NCBI GenBank assembly: GCA_937952135.1
Contig: CALFYL010000004.1
Location: 1 to 64,000, forward strand
DNA length: 64,000 nt
Origin: an uncultured Planctomycetia bacterium
GTDB taxonomy: Bacteria > Planctomycetota > UBA1135 > GCA-002686595
Direction of reading: 5' to 3'
The position numbers and the translations under genes were made by a program. Shown here piece after piece: positions 44,386-53,763 of this stretch. The notes under the pieces were generated by a model. It did no database searches and was not told where the DNA came from. It saw nothing but the letters and a program-made list of their open reading frames with translations. Position 1 is the first letter of the stretch; each line of letters starts with the position of its first letter.

Positions 44386-45677
44386 AGATGCTTCCTCAGG
44401 TGTTCCAGGTCGCGGACGGCGCGCACGAAGGCCGCGGCGCCGCGCGGGTCGTCGTCCAGCGCGGCGCGAATCCGCTCGGGTTCGAGTCCGCTCGACTCCG
44501 CGAGACGCGCGAGGCGCTCGCTGGCTTCGAGCTCGTTCCATTCGGGCCGCAGACGCTGCAGCCGCTTCGCCAAGCGTTTGCGCGGCGCCGCCAGGAGTTC
44601 GCGGCGCGCGCCGATGCGCACGAGGTGCTCCGCGCTGGCGGCGATGTGCTCCGAGAAGTCGCGCCGGCCCGCGAGCCGACCGGCGCCCGACGGTTCGAGC
44701 GAGTCGGGGATCGGCGGACCGAAGCGCGCGGCGCTGCGCCAGATGCCGAGCGCGACCGCGACCCCCGCGCTCACGAGCACCGCCCACGCGTAGCGCACGA
44801 GCGTCGTGAGCAACCCGGCCGGGTGCTCGCCACGAACGATCCAAACGCGCTCGGGCTCTTCGTGGAGCCGCGCGAGGTCCCACGCGAAGCGCGCGTGGTC
44901 GAGCTCGCCCAGCTCCAGGTTGCGCGCCCACACATCGCTCGCGACGACGCTCACGCGGCCCTCGCCGTGCGCAAAGCTCGCCACGTGCGCTTCGTCGGCG
45001 TCGGGCAACGCGGCGTCCGCGAGCCGCGCGGTGTCCGCGAGCACGAATGCGCCCTCCATGCGCACGCGTCGCGCGCCGAAACCGAGGTCGAGGTCGAGCT
45101 CGACGCGCACTTCGCGGTCGGCGCCGCGCTCGTCGTCGAGCACCTCGTCGACCCACTCCTCGAGCGGGTTCGGAGCGGCGGGCTCGACCTCCCCGGCGTC
45201 GACGTTCACGTGGAACTCGTCCTCGCCCTCCTCGTCGACCTCCGGCGCGACCCTGCACTCGAGTCCGAGACTCGACGCGATCGGCGCCCGGAAGCGCCCC
45301 GCTTCAACGTCGTCGTAGATCTGCGCGTACTCGCGGCCGTCGCCCGGCAAGAGCACGATCAAGTGGCTTCCGCGCTGCACCCATCGATCGAGCCGCTCGA
45401 GCAGCACGGGCGCCGCGAAGCGCCCGCTCGCGCGCCAGAACATCGCGCCCGGCTGCGTCGGGATCTCGACGAGGTTCGCACGCGCTTCGCACGCGACCCC
45501 GAGCTCGCCGAGCATCCGCTCGAGTGCGAGCAGACGGTTGCGCGCCGCTTCGCCGCGAAGCCCGACCTCGCGCTCGCGCGGCTCGAGCTCGACGTGCAAC
45601 CCGAGGAACACGAGCAACGCGAGGAGCGGAACGCCGACCGCCACCACGGTCCACACTGCGGCCGTGTTTCGCTTCAT
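44382..45677 (-). CDS. DUF4350 membrane protein
   Basis: 431 residues. One transmembrane segment near the N-terminus (about 9-27) and one near residue 300 (VRYAWAVLVSAGVAVALG) enclose a large outer domain with an acidic stretch (PEVDEEGEDEFHV). The N-terminal part resembles DUF4350, a GATase-like domain (RLLALERMLGELGVACE, LIVLLPGD) commonly encoded next to MoxR. The C-terminal 110 residues are cytoplasmic and helical. The function is unknown. Overlaps both neighbours by ATGA. Confidence 0.8.
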   Translation of the reverse strand: MKRNTAAVWTVVAVGVPLLALLVFLGLHVELEPREREVGLRGEAARNRLLALERMLGELGVACEARANLVEIPTQPGAMFWRASGRFAAPVLLERLDRWVQRGSHLIVLLPGDGREYAQIYDDVEAGRFRAPIASSLGLECRVAPEVDEEGEDEFHVNVDAGEVEPAAPNPLEEWVDEVLDDERGADREVRVELDLDLGFGARRVRMEGAFVLADTARLADAALPDADEAHVASFAHGEGRVSVVASDVWARNLELGELDHARFAWDLARLHEEPERVWIVRGEHPAGLLTTLVRYAWAVLVSAGVAVALGIWRSAARFGPPIPDSLEPSGAGRLAGRRDFSEHIAASAEHLVRIGARRELLAAPRKRLAKRLQRLRPEWNELEASERLARLAESSGLEPERIRAALDDDPRGAAAFVRAVRDLEHLRKHL

Positions 45678-47203
45678 CGGCGCGCCTCCGCTGCGAAGTG
45701 CGTGCGCCAATCGCCGCACAGCGCCTCGACGGCCGAGTCCGCGGGCAGCGAGCGCGCGTAGGCGCACACCAGCCAGGCCTGCGTGATGCGCGTGAAGTAC
45801 GCGGCGCGCGAGGCGGGCGCGGCGCCGTGCGCGCGGCGCAGGCAGTCGTTCTCGGTGTCGCTGAGCTCCAGCTCGAGCCCGTCGTCGCGGATCAGGCGCG
45901 CGATCGCGGCGCGGTAGAGCAAGCCGAGCGCCGCGCGAGCTTGTCCGCGCCGCCAGAGCGCCAGAGCTTCGCTGGGCACGTCGCTGGGAAGCGATTCCGG
46001 GCGCACATCGAGGCCGAACACGTGCGTCGGCGGCGCGGGGCGAGCGTTCTCGCGCTCGCGCTCGCGCTGCGCGAAGCTGCGCGCGACGAAGTACACGAGC
46101 CCGAGCGCGACCGAGCTTGCGAGCAGCCACGCGAGCACGACGGCCGCCGTGCTCAGCAGCGACGACTTGGGGCCGTCGATCCCGCGGCCGAAGAGCCAGT
46201 CCAGGTCGAAGTCGAAGCTCAGCTCCGTGTCGCGCGTCTTGGTGTCGAACTCGTCGCGCGCGAGGACGCGCTCGATCGCGTCCGCGGCGTCCGTCGCCGG
46301 CGATGGCGCGACGTTTTCGGCAGCGGGCGCCTGCGTGCCGCTCGAGTCCGGCGACGCGCTTTGCGACGGAGCGGCCGCGCGCGAGCCCCCCGCGAGCAAG
46401 ACGAAACTCAGGAGCAGCGCGACGACCTTGCGCAGCGCCGCCCCGCGCTCGGCTCCGACGCGCGCTCCGAGCCGGCGAAACGCGACCTCGATGTCCCAGC
46501 CCTCCGACTGCGTCCGGCGCTGCAAGTACAGGCCGAATCCGGCGGCGGCGTGCAGCGTTGCGCCGACGCTGTAGGCCGTGAGGTGCGCGACGAGGAACGC
46601 CGTCGCGAGCCAGCCGGGATCGGCGGACGACGGGCCCTTCTCGAACAGGCCCTCGGACGACGGAAGCCACTCGGACGGCGTCGCGAACACGAGCAAGGCG
46701 AGCAACGCCGCTTCGATCGCGCGCTCGAAGCACCAGCCGAGCAGCGACACGAGGCTGATCACACCGAAGGCCTCGACGCCGACCGCGTTCTCGCGCCGCC
46801 GCCGTTCCGCGCCGCTCACGCCTTCGAGCATCTCGACGGGTTGCAGCAGCGCTCGCGTCGTCGTGAGCCGCCGCCACGTCAGCGTCCGCGCGAGGCCGCG
46901 CCACCAGATCGTGCGCAGCTCGCCCAGCACCTCGAACGCACGCGGCGCCGCGCCGAACATCGCGCGCGAGAGCACGAACACGACCGTGCGCTCGAACATC
47001 GGCTTGAGCCACCACAGCACCGCGACCCCGATGAGCGGGTGGCCCCAGGGCGCGAACAGGATCGCCGCCGCGAGCGGCACGAACGTGGCGCACCACGCCG
47101 CGAACACGGGCGCGCGCCAACGCTGGAGCAGCGCGAGCCCGAGGTCGACGCCCTCCCACGCCGAGCGCGGCCGCAGCTCAACTTCGAGGCGCTCGAGCTT
47201 CAT
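45674..47203 (-). CDS. Membrane protein with C-terminal DUF4129-like domain
   Basis: 509 residues with several hydrophobic helices in the first 270 residues and a further one at about 345-370 (LLSTAAVVLAWLLASSVALG). The soluble C-terminus (LWRRGQARAALGLLYRAAIARL, given in part) resembles DUF4129, which regularly neighbours MoxR/DUF58/DUF4350. The text between the membrane parts is acidic and Ser/Ala-rich. The ATG at 47203 lies 26 bases inside the end of the upstream SpoIIM-like gene. Confidence 0.75.
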   Translation of the reverse strand: MKLERLEVELRPRSAWEGVDLGLALLQRWRAPVFAAWCATFVPLAAAILFAPWGHPLIGVAVLWWLKPMFERTVVFVLSRAMFGAAPRAFEVLGELRTIWWRGLARTLTWRRLTTTRALLQPVEMLEGVSGAERRRRENAVGVEAFGVISLVSLLGWCFERAIEAALLALLVFATPSEWLPSSEGLFEKGPSSADPGWLATAFLVAHLTAYSVGATLHAAAGFGLYLQRRTQSEGWDIEVAFRRLGARVGAERGAALRKVVALLLSFVLLAGGSRAAAPSQSASPDSSGTQAPAAENVAPSPATDAADAIERVLARDEFDTKTRDTELSFDFDLDWLFGRGIDGPKSSLLSTAAVVLAWLLASSVALGLVYFVARSFAQRERERENARPAPPTHVFGLDVRPESLPSDVPSEALALWRRGQARAALGLLYRAAIARLIRDDGLELELSDTENDCLRRAHGAAPASRAAYFTRITQAWLVCAYARSLPADSAVEALCGDWRTHFAAEARR

Positions 47204-48182
47204 CCGCTTGTTCCGGCGCGCCGCGGCCGGCGAGCGTGAAGTAGAGCACCGTCGCGGCCGCGAGCAGCGCTCCCACGGCGTACTTGAGCGCGGCAGGCGC
47301 CGCGGACGCCGACCAGAAGCCCTCGACGAAGGCCGCGGCGACCGTCATCGCGACGGCGCCCGCGAACATGCCGAGCGTGCGCGCGGAGTCGTCGCGAAGC
47401 GCTCGCGCCCGAGTGCGGCGGCCGGGCGCGACGAGCGCGGCGCCGACGCGCAGGCCGGCGGCGGAGGCGATGAAGAAGGCGCTCATCTCGATCGTCACGT
47501 GGCTCGACACGAAGGGCCACAACATGTCGCCGAACCCGATCGTCGACACGTGCCCGAACACCGCGCCGTGCACGACGCCGTTGAACAGCAGGAACAGCAG
47601 CGTGCCGACGCCCCACAGCGCGCCGCCCGCGAAGGCGCGGATGTCGCCGCCGACGTTGTTCTGCACGTAGAAGCCGAACATCGCGACGGCTTCGTCCGCG
47701 GTGCGGCCGAGGGTCACGCGTTCGGCGGGGTCGTACATCTCCTCGAACTGCTGCACGAGCTCGGGATCGACGGCCGCGAACAACAGGTCCGGGCGTTCGC
47801 GCGCGAGGAGCATCATCGTCACCAGCGGAACGAGGTACACGATCGCGCTGATCCAGAAGAAGCGCCACTCGGCGCGCACGTAGCGCGGAAAGTCGCGCCC
47901 GAAAAAGCGCGCCGTGCGCGAGAGCACGCGCGTGTTGTCGCGGTAGACGTGGTTGCGCGCCGCGAGCGCAAGCGCGTTGAGGCGCTCGATCAGAGCACGG
48001 CCGTACATGCGGCGCCTGGCGAGCGCGAGGTCCTGGCAGGTGCGTCGGTAGAGCGACGCCAGCTCCTCCGCGCCCGTCACGGCGCCGCGCCGCCGGCCGC
48101 GCGCGCGATCCAGGCGCCCGACGAGCTGTTCGAGCCGCGCCCAGCGCGCCGAGCGCGCCTCGATGAACGGGGCGCGCTTCAC
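47178..48182 (-). CDS. Stage II sporulation protein M-like (SpoIIM/DUF95) membrane protein
   Basis: 334 residues from GTG 48182. A basic helical N-terminus (ARRRMYGRALIERLNALALAAR) leads into a membrane region with at least five helices. The segment NNVGGDIRAFAGG and GHVSTIGFGDMLWPFVSSHVTIE (short piece: PFVSSHVTIEM) are typical of the SpoIIM family. Outside sporeformers this family is common next to RDD and MoxR genes and has no proven role. The GTG overlaps the RDD gene stop (GTGA), and the 3' end runs 26 bases into the DUF4129-like gene. Confidence 0.85.
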   Translation of the reverse strand: MKRAPFIEARSARWARLEQLVGRLDRARGRRRGAVTGAEELASLYRRTCQDLALARRRMYGRALIERLNALALAARNHVYRDNTRVLSRTARFFGRDFPRYVRAEWRFFWISAIVYLVPLVTMMLLARERPDLLFAAVDPELVQQFEEMYDPAERVTLGRTADEAVAMFGFYVQNNVGGDIRAFAGGALWGVGTLLFLLFNGVVHGAVFGHVSTIGFGDMLWPFVSSHVTIEMSAFFIASAAGLRVGAALVAPGRRTRARALRDDSARTLGMFAGAVAMTVAAAFVEGFWSASAAPAALKYAVGALLAAATVLYFTLAGRGAPEQADEARAPRS

Positions 48183-48868
48183 CGCTCGCCGCTCACCCAG
48201 CTCGCCATGCCGAGCGCGCGCGCAACGCCTGGCGCACCTCGCTCGCCGGTCAACGGCTCGAGGTTGTCCGCGATCTCCGCCGCGCGCGCCGGCCCCCACG
48301 TCGCGATGCGCTGCGAGAACTCCACGAGCGCCGCCTGCTCCGCGAGTTCGAGCGAGACCGCCGGCGCGATCGGCGCCGCCTTCGCGAGCTCGCGCCCGCG
48401 CTGCGGCTCGCGTACGTGAACCACCAGCGTGCCCGCGATGCGGTCGCCGAGGCGCTGGAAGTCGCGGCTCGCGACCATCGAGAGGAGGCCCGCGACGTAG
48501 AACACCGGTGCGAAGTCCACCGCGCGCATGAGGTTGCGCAGTAGCGATTGCGAGAGTCCGACGGGCCGGCCGTCGATGAGCACCACACCGAGTCCGAGCA
48601 CGCGCTTGCCCGGAGTCGCCCCGCCGGCGTAGACCTCGAACGCGACGGGGTAGAGCCATTCGAGCGCGAACCACGCGATCGCCTGCACCGCGTAGCCGAC
48701 TCCCGCGAGCCAGCCGAGCGCCGCGCCGAGGGTGCTCATCGCGACGAAGCGCAGCACGAAATCGAGCGCGTAAGCGAGCACGCGCTCGTACGGACCGGCG
48801 ACGCGGAGCGCGAGATCGACGCCCTCGGGCGTCTCCACGGCGCGCAATGTGTCGACACGGGTCCGCAA
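48179..48868 (-). CDS. RDD-family membrane protein
   Basis: 229 residues. The RDD hallmark is the Arg in PYERVLAYALDFVL and the Asp-rich second helix region; TPGKRVLGLGVVLIDG and the late FQRLGDRIAGTLVV complete the pattern. Three hydrophobic segments are visible. RDD proteins may transport solutes or ions; the role here is unknown. The TTG at 48868 was chosen since GGGGAG stands about 10 bases upstream and no ATG is available before the domain. Stop overlaps the SpoIIM-like start. Confidence 0.8.
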   Translation of the reverse strand: MRTRVDTLRAVETPEGVDLALRVAGPYERVLAYALDFVLRFVAMSTLGAALGWLAGVGYAVQAIAWFALEWLYPVAFEVYAGGATPGKRVLGLGVVLIDGRPVGLSQSLLRNLMRAVDFAPVFYVAGLLSMVASRDFQRLGDRIAGTLVVHVREPQRGRELAKAAPIAPAVSLELAEQAALVEFSQRIATWGPARAAEIADNLEPLTGERGAPGVARALGMASWVSGER

Positions 48869-48929
48869 GGTGCTTCGCTCCCCTCGCGCGCCGCCGCGGA
48901 TGTGCGGCGCGGAGCGAGGCCGCCCGAAA

Positions 48930-49544
48930 TTACCGCGGGCGCCTGCGCCGGGGAAGCTCGCGCGTCTCGACGACGATCGTGCCCGCGAGCCAGTCGTGCA
49001 GGCAGCGGCTGCGCGGTCCGAGGATGAAGAGCACGTCGGCCAGCCACAGGGCCCAGGCCACCAGCGCGAGAACCGCGAACCACGCCAAGTCGTCCTGCGC
49101 GTCGTGCTCCGCGATCCACCTGAGGGCGAAAGGCGGCGCGATCCTCAGCGCCGCGATGCGGCCGAGACTCGCACGCGAGCCGTCGCTGCGAACGATGGCG
49201 ATGCGGAGCACGCGTTTGCCGATCGACTGCCCGAAGCGGTGGAGCCACAGCGCGTTCCAGGCGAGCAGCGCGACCGCGCAAACCGCGGCCGCGACGTTCC
49301 AAGCGATCCGAGCGGAGCTGTGCTGCTGCGCCTCGTCGGCCCACACGTAGAACAATCCCAGCGGTATCCACGTGAGGCCGTCGACCACGACCGCCGCGAG
49401 TCGAACCATGCGCGGCGCGAGCGGCAGTCGGCCGCGCTTCTCGCGAACGATCGGCGCCCGCGGCGGCGCGAAAGGGTTTTCGACGGAGTTCTCGGCGGAG
49501 TTTTCGGCGGGGCCCTCGGCGTCGGCCGGCCGCGGCTCAGCCAT
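48930..49544 (-). CDS. Second RDD-family membrane protein
   Basis: 204 residues. The first 40 are polar, with the small repeat AENSAENSVEN. The RDD domain follows: RMVRLAAVVVDGLTW, SIGKRVLRIAIVRSDG and RCLHDWLAGTIVVE. It differs clearly from the RDD protein encoded next, so the pair is old rather than a fresh duplication. Its start lies 8 bases inside the recN end. The gap to the next RDD gene (61 bp) shows nothing. Confidence 0.8.
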   Translation of the reverse strand: MAEPRPADAEGPAENSAENSVENPFAPPRAPIVREKRGRLPLAPRMVRLAAVVVDGLTWIPLGLFYVWADEAQQHSSARIAWNVAAAVCAVALLAWNALWLHRFGQSIGKRVLRIAIVRSDGSRASLGRIAALRIAPPFALRWIAEHDAQDDLAWFAVLALVAWALWLADVLFILGPRSRCLHDWLAGTIVVETRELPRRRRPR

Positions 49545-51312
49545 GGCCGCGTTGCGCGAGCTTCAACAAACGCCGCGCCTCCGCGCGCGCCGTCTCCTGG
49601 TCGGCGCCGCCCGCGATCATGTCGGCGATCTCCTGCACGCGCGCGTCGTCGCGCAGCTCCTCGACCGCGGTGCGCGTGCGGCCGCCTTCGACGAACTTCG
49701 AAGCCTTGAGGTGGCGCTGCGCCATCGCGGCGATGGCCGGCAAGTGCGTCACGCAGAGCACCTGATGGTGCACTCCGAGGTGCTCGAGGTGCGCGCCGAC
49801 CGCAGGACCGAGCCGGCCGCCGACGCCCGAATCGATCTCGTCGAACAGCAGCGTGCGGCGCTCGCCCGAAGCCGCGAGCGCGCTGCGCAGCGCGAGCATG
49901 ATGCGCGCCGTCTCGCCGCCCGACGCGACTTGGCTCAGCTTGGAGAGCGGCTCGCCGGGATTCGCCGAGAGCACGAACTCGATGCGGTCGATGCCGCGCT
50001 CGCCGAAGCGCGCCTGGTCGGCCTCGATCACCGCGGGATCCGACGGATCGCCCGCCGTCACGCCGTCTTCGTCGCCGCGCTGCGCGAGGCGCACGTCGAA
50101 GCTCGCCTTCGGCAGCCCGAGGTCCGCGAACGCCTTCTCGACGGCCTTCACGAGCTTCGGCCGCACGGCCTTGCGCGCCCGCCTCAACTCGCCGGCCTTC
50201 GCCAGCAGCGCCGCGCGCGCCGCCTCCAACTCCGCGCCGAGCCCTTCCGAACTGTGCTCGTCGTCGTCGAGGCGTTTGACCTGCGCGCGCAACTCGGCGA
50301 GCTTCGCCACCAGTCCCGCGCCGTCCGTCTTGTACTTGCGCTCGAGCCGCTCGAGCTCCGCGAGCCGGCCTTCGATCTCCTCCAAGCGCGCCGGGTCGAC
50401 CTCCAAGCGCTCGGTCAGCGACTGCAGCGCGCGCGCGCCGTCCTCGAGGTGCACGAGCGCCGCGTCGAGCGACTCCGCCGCCGGCCCGAGCGCCGCGACC
50501 TGCGCCTTCCAGCCCTCGACGAAACGCGCCGCGCCGCGCAGCCGATCGAGCACCGCTTCCTCGGCCTCGCAAAGCTCCCCCACGACCCGCGCGAGACCCT
50601 CCTTGAGGCTCGCCGCGTGCCGCAGCAGGTCGCGCTCGGGCTCGAGCTCCGCGCGTTCGTCCGCGCGCGGCGCCGCCGCCGCGAGTTCCGCGCACTGAAA
50701 GCGCGCCAGATCGAGCTGGTCGCGCCGCGTCGCCGCCTCCGCGCGCAACCGCAGCGCCTTCTCCGCGAGCTCGCGCCAAGTCTCGCGCGCGCGCCGATAG
50801 GCGGCCACGGGTTCGTCCAACTTGCCGAAGCTGTCGACGAGCCGCATCTGCTCGCTCGCGTCGTGCAGCTTCTGGTGGTCGTTCTGGCCGTGGATCTCGA
50901 ACAGCCGCGGCGCGAGGTCCGCGAGCGCCTCGCGCGTCACCGCGCGGTTGTTCACATAGGCGCGCGTCTTGCCGTCGGCGAAGACGCTGCGCCCGAGGAT
51001 CAGCTCGTGGTCTTCGTCGCCGCCGCGGGCCCACTCGGCGACGAGTTGCGGCATGTGGCGACGCGCCCAGCGCGCGAGCGACGCTCCCTCGCGCCCGGCC
51101 GGAATCACGAAGCGGCCCTCGACGACGGCCTTGTCGGCGCCGGAGCGCACGCGGCCCGGTTTCGGGCGCGTGCCGAGCAGCAGCTCGAGCGCGCCGACGA
51201 GCAGACTCTTGCCCGCGCCGGTTTCGCCGCTGATCACGTTCAACCCCGGGCCGAAGGTCAGGACGGAGTGCTCGATGATGGCGAGGTCGCGGATGATCAA
51301 CTCGACGAGCAT
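49537..51312 (-). CDS. recN: DNA repair protein RecN
   Basis: 591 residues, close to the usual 550-590. SMC-like ATPase: Walker A GETGAGKS (29-36), FEIHGQNDHQKL, a long central coiled coil (about 150-400), the signature SQVASGGETARIMLAL and Walker B LLFDEIDSGVGG. RecN binds DNA ends and helps double-strand break repair. It heads the minus-strand series that goes on with the RDD, SpoIIM and MoxR genes; the 8-base overlap with the RDD gene makes co-transcription likely, though a functional link is not known. Confidence 0.96.
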   Translation of the reverse strand: MLVELIIRDLAIIEHSVLTFGPGLNVISGETGAGKSLLVGALELLLGTRPKPGRVRSGADKAVVEGRFVIPAGREGASLARWARRHMPQLVAEWARGGDEDHELILGRSVFADGKTRAYVNNRAVTREALADLAPRLFEIHGQNDHQKLHDASEQMRLVDSFGKLDEPVAAYRRARETWRELAEKALRLRAEAATRRDQLDLARFQCAELAAAAPRADERAELEPERDLLRHAASLKEGLARVVGELCEAEEAVLDRLRGAARFVEGWKAQVAALGPAAESLDAALVHLEDGARALQSLTERLEVDPARLEEIEGRLAELERLERKYKTDGAGLVAKLAELRAQVKRLDDDEHSSEGLGAELEAARAALLAKAGELRRARKAVRPKLVKAVEKAFADLGLPKASFDVRLAQRGDEDGVTAGDPSDPAVIEADQARFGERGIDRIEFVLSANPGEPLSKLSQVASGGETARIMLALRSALAASGERRTLLFDEIDSGVGGRLGPAVGAHLEHLGVHHQVLCVTHLPAIAAMAQRHLKASKFVEGGRTRTAVEELRDDARVQEIADMIAGGADQETARAEARRLLKLAQRGHG

Positions 51313-51398
51313 GGTGGGCGCGGGCTTTCGTCAGACGCTACACGCTCGCCCGCCGCCGCGGCAATCGAGTTGTGCGGAGCGCGCACAACCGAGGTGCG

Positions 51399-52430
51399 TC
51401 AACGCACTTCGACGGGGCTCTCTTCCAAGCGCGCGCCGCCGAAGTCCGACTCCGCATCGCGCCACAAGGTGTGCACGTGGTTGGCGCCGGGCTGGCTGTT
51501 GTCGAACTCGAACACCGAGCTCGCGACGTGCAGCCGCCAGTAGCAGCGCTCACCGGGTTCATCCGAGCCGATCCACACAAAGCGTGCCGCCTCGAGGCCG
51601 TCGAGCAACCCGGCGCGGCGCGGGTCGCCGAACGGCAGGCGCAAGCGGCCCGCGAAGAGCTCGACGAGCCCGCGCACGAGCGCGCGCTGGTCCGCGTTCA
51701 TCTCCCCCGCACCCAGGCCCAGCTTGCCCGCCGCGACCACGCTCTGACCGGGCTTGGAGTGGATGTCCCCGCTCAACTCGGCCGCGACGACCGCCTTCGC
51801 GCGCTGCGCGTCGTCGAGGCTTCCGAGCAGCTCGCGCGCAAGGTCTTCCTCGCGTTCGAGCACGCGCACCCCCGCGCCCGACCCCGCCGCCCCGCGCGCG
51901 GGGTTCGCGCCCAGGAACTGCGGCGTCACGCCCACGACCGATTCACCGATCCCGGCGACGGTGAGCGAGATGTGGTGGCCTTCGAAGCGCCACGACCAGC
52001 GCTCCTGCTCGCGCGGGTCGCCGAACACCGCCACGTGGTAGTCGTCCGCGTCGCGCCAGGTCGCCGAGGCGCCGGGGCGCGACTCGAGCTCGAACAGCAC
52101 GCGCTCGAGCTCGCGAATCTGCTCGAGCTTGTGGAGCGCCGCGTCGTCGAACACCGAGCCGAGCAACTCGTGCAATCGCTCGCGCTGCAACTCGCTCAAT
52201 CCGCCGATGCGAACCCCGGGTCGCTTGCGCGGGGTGTAGTGCCAGTCGAGCCGCTCCTCGCTGTCGAGCGGGTGGAGGCACGCGGCGCGCTGCTTCGCAT
52301 CGAGCGCATCGAGCCAGCGCGCAGCGGCTGCGCGCGCGGCGCCGGCGGGCTCTTGGCCCTCGAGGGTCGCCGCGGCGACGCACAGGCACGCGAGAGGCGC
52401 GAGGAGAGCGAAGCACGTGCGAGTTGCCAT
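51399..52430 (-). CDS. DUF3500 secreted protein
   Basis: 343 residues with a signal peptide (ALLAPLACLCVAAATLEG). The body has DUF3500 texts: WSWRFEGHHISLTV, GVTPQFLGANPA and the closing HVHTLWRDAESDFG. The function of the family is unknown. ATG 52430 was chosen because it places the signal peptide at the very start; in-frame ATGs lie 12, 27 and 42 bases upstream. The gene is divergent from the small Cys protein gene. Confidence 0.82.
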   Translation of the reverse strand: MATRTCFALLAPLACLCVAAATLEGQEPAGAARAAAARWLDALDAKQRAACLHPLDSEERLDWHYTPRKRPGVRIGGLSELQRERLHELLGSVFDDAALHKLEQIRELERVLFELESRPGASATWRDADDYHVAVFGDPREQERWSWRFEGHHISLTVAGIGESVVGVTPQFLGANPARGAAGSGAGVRVLEREEDLARELLGSLDDAQRAKAVVAAELSGDIHSKPGQSVVAAGKLGLGAGEMNADQRALVRGLVELFAGRLRLPFGDPRRAGLLDGLEAARFVWIGSDEPGERCYWRLHVASSVFEFDNSQPGANHVHTLWRDAESDFGGARLEESPVEVR

Positions 52431-52455
52431 GGTGAACGCCATGCTAGCGGTCCGC

Positions 52456-52662
52456 ATGGATCCGCGCGCCAACGATCGACGCGAGCCGCCCGACCCGCCG
52501 TGTCGGGAATGCCGGCACTACTGGATCACCTACGAAGCGCAGCACCCGTGGGGTTGCCGGGCGTTCGGGATTGCGAGCACGCGGTTGCCTGCGGCCGTCG
52601 TGCGCGAGGCGACGGGCAAGCCCTGCGACGCCTTCGATTTGAAGGAGCGGCTGCGCAAGTGA
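52456..52662 (+). CDS. Small conserved Cys-containing protein of unknown function
   Basis: 68 residues. It has PPCRECRHYWITYEAQ, GCRAFGIAS and GKPCDAF: four or five Cys in an arrangement (CxxCxxY ... C ... C) that could hold zinc or an iron-sulfur cluster. I recall similar small proteins in many bacteria without a known role. The stop overlaps the GTG of the next gene (GTGA), so both are probably co-translated. ATG 52456 is preferred; another in-frame ATG is at 52441. Confidence 0.65.
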   Translation: MDPRANDRREPPDPPCRECRHYWITYEAQHPWGCRAFGIASTRLPAAVVREATGKPCDAFDLKERLRK

Positions 52663-53762
52663 CGCCGGAACTCTCGATCGATTCGCTCCAGACGCCGGCG
52701 CTGCTCGTGCGGCTCGACCGCGTGCGCGCCAATCTGGACACGTTGCGCGCGCGACTCTCGGAGCACGGCGGGTTCGAGCGCTGGCGGCCCCATGTGAAGA
52801 CCGCGAAGACGCCGAGCGTGCTGAAGCTGTTGCTCGAAGCGGGTCTCACGCGCTTCAAGTGCGCGACGACGCGCGAAGCGGCGGTGATGCTCAGCAGCGC
52901 CGACGACGCGGGCCGCGCGATCGACCTGTGCGTCGCGATGACGCACCGCGGACGCAACCTCGAGCGCGTGGCCGAGCTCGCGAGACATGCGCCGCGCCAC
53001 CGCTTGTCGGTGCTCACCGAGGATCCCGAGCACGCGCAGCTCGTGCGAGCGCTCGCGCCGGAACTCGGGCTGTTCGTCGACCTCGATCCGCGCTTCGGAC
53101 GCAGCGGCATTCCGCTCGACGACGACGCGCGGCTCGACGCGACGCTGCGCGCGGCGGGCGGCGCTTTCGCCGGTCTGCACGCCTACGAGGGCCACATCCG
53201 CGACGCGCGCGCCGAGGACCGTGCGCGCGCGTGCGAGCCGCTGTTCGCGCGCCTCGTCGAGATCGTGCGCACACGTTCGCTCGAGCGCTTCGAACTCGTC
53301 ACGAGCGGCACGCCGACCTTCGAGCAAGCGCTCGCCTTCGAGCCCTTTCGCGCCCTCGAGCACCGCATCAGCCCCGGCATCGTCGTGTACTGGGACACGA
53401 ACAGCGCGGCGCTCGGCATCGCGGGCTTCGAATGCGCCGCCACGGTGCTCGCGCGCGCGATCAGCGCCGTTTCCGCGGGCCGCGTGACGCTCGACGCGGG
53501 TTCGAAGTCGCTCGACGCCGCCGCCGGAGATCCGTGCGTGCGCGTCCGCGGCTGGCCGCAACTCGCCGCGCAGCGACCGAGCGAAGAACACACGCCGCTC
53601 GTCGCACTCGACGGTCGAGCGCCCCCCGTCGGGACGCTGCTCGAGCTCGAGCCGCGCCACGTCTGTCCGATGATCAACCTCGCGAGCAGCGTCGTGTTGC
53701 TCGAAGGCGAGCGCGTCGTGCGCATCGAACGCGTCGCGGCCCGCGGCCACGACGTCGAGTGA
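52659..53762 (+). CDS. D-threonine aldolase / D-serine dehydratase-like PLP enzyme
   Basis: 367 residues. The N-terminal alanine-racemase-type TIM barrel binds PLP through the Lys in RPHVKTAKTPSV. GLHAYEGHIRD is also characteristic, and the C-terminal region keeps EEHTPL and the HVCPM zinc-site text (His and Cys ligands in metal-dependent D-threonine aldolase and DSD1). It would split or dehydrate a D-beta-hydroxy amino acid. Exact substrate is open. The GTG start 52659 overlaps the upstream stop. Its end lies 1 base from the facing gene's end. Confidence 0.87.
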   Translation: MTPELSIDSLQTPALLVRLDRVRANLDTLRARLSEHGGFERWRPHVKTAKTPSVLKLLLEAGLTRFKCATTREAAVMLSSADDAGRAIDLCVAMTHRGRNLERVAELARHAPRHRLSVLTEDPEHAQLVRALAPELGLFVDLDPRFGRSGIPLDDDARLDATLRAAGGAFAGLHAYEGHIRDARAEDRARACEPLFARLVEIVRTRSLERFELVTSGTPTFEQALAFEPFRALEHRISPGIVVYWDTNSAALGIAGFECAATVLARAISAVSAGRVTLDAGSKSLDAAAGDPCVRVRGWPQLAAQRPSEEHTPLVALDGRAPPVGTLLELEPRHVCPMINLASSVVLLEGERVVRIERVAARGHDVE

Positions 53763-53763
53763 T

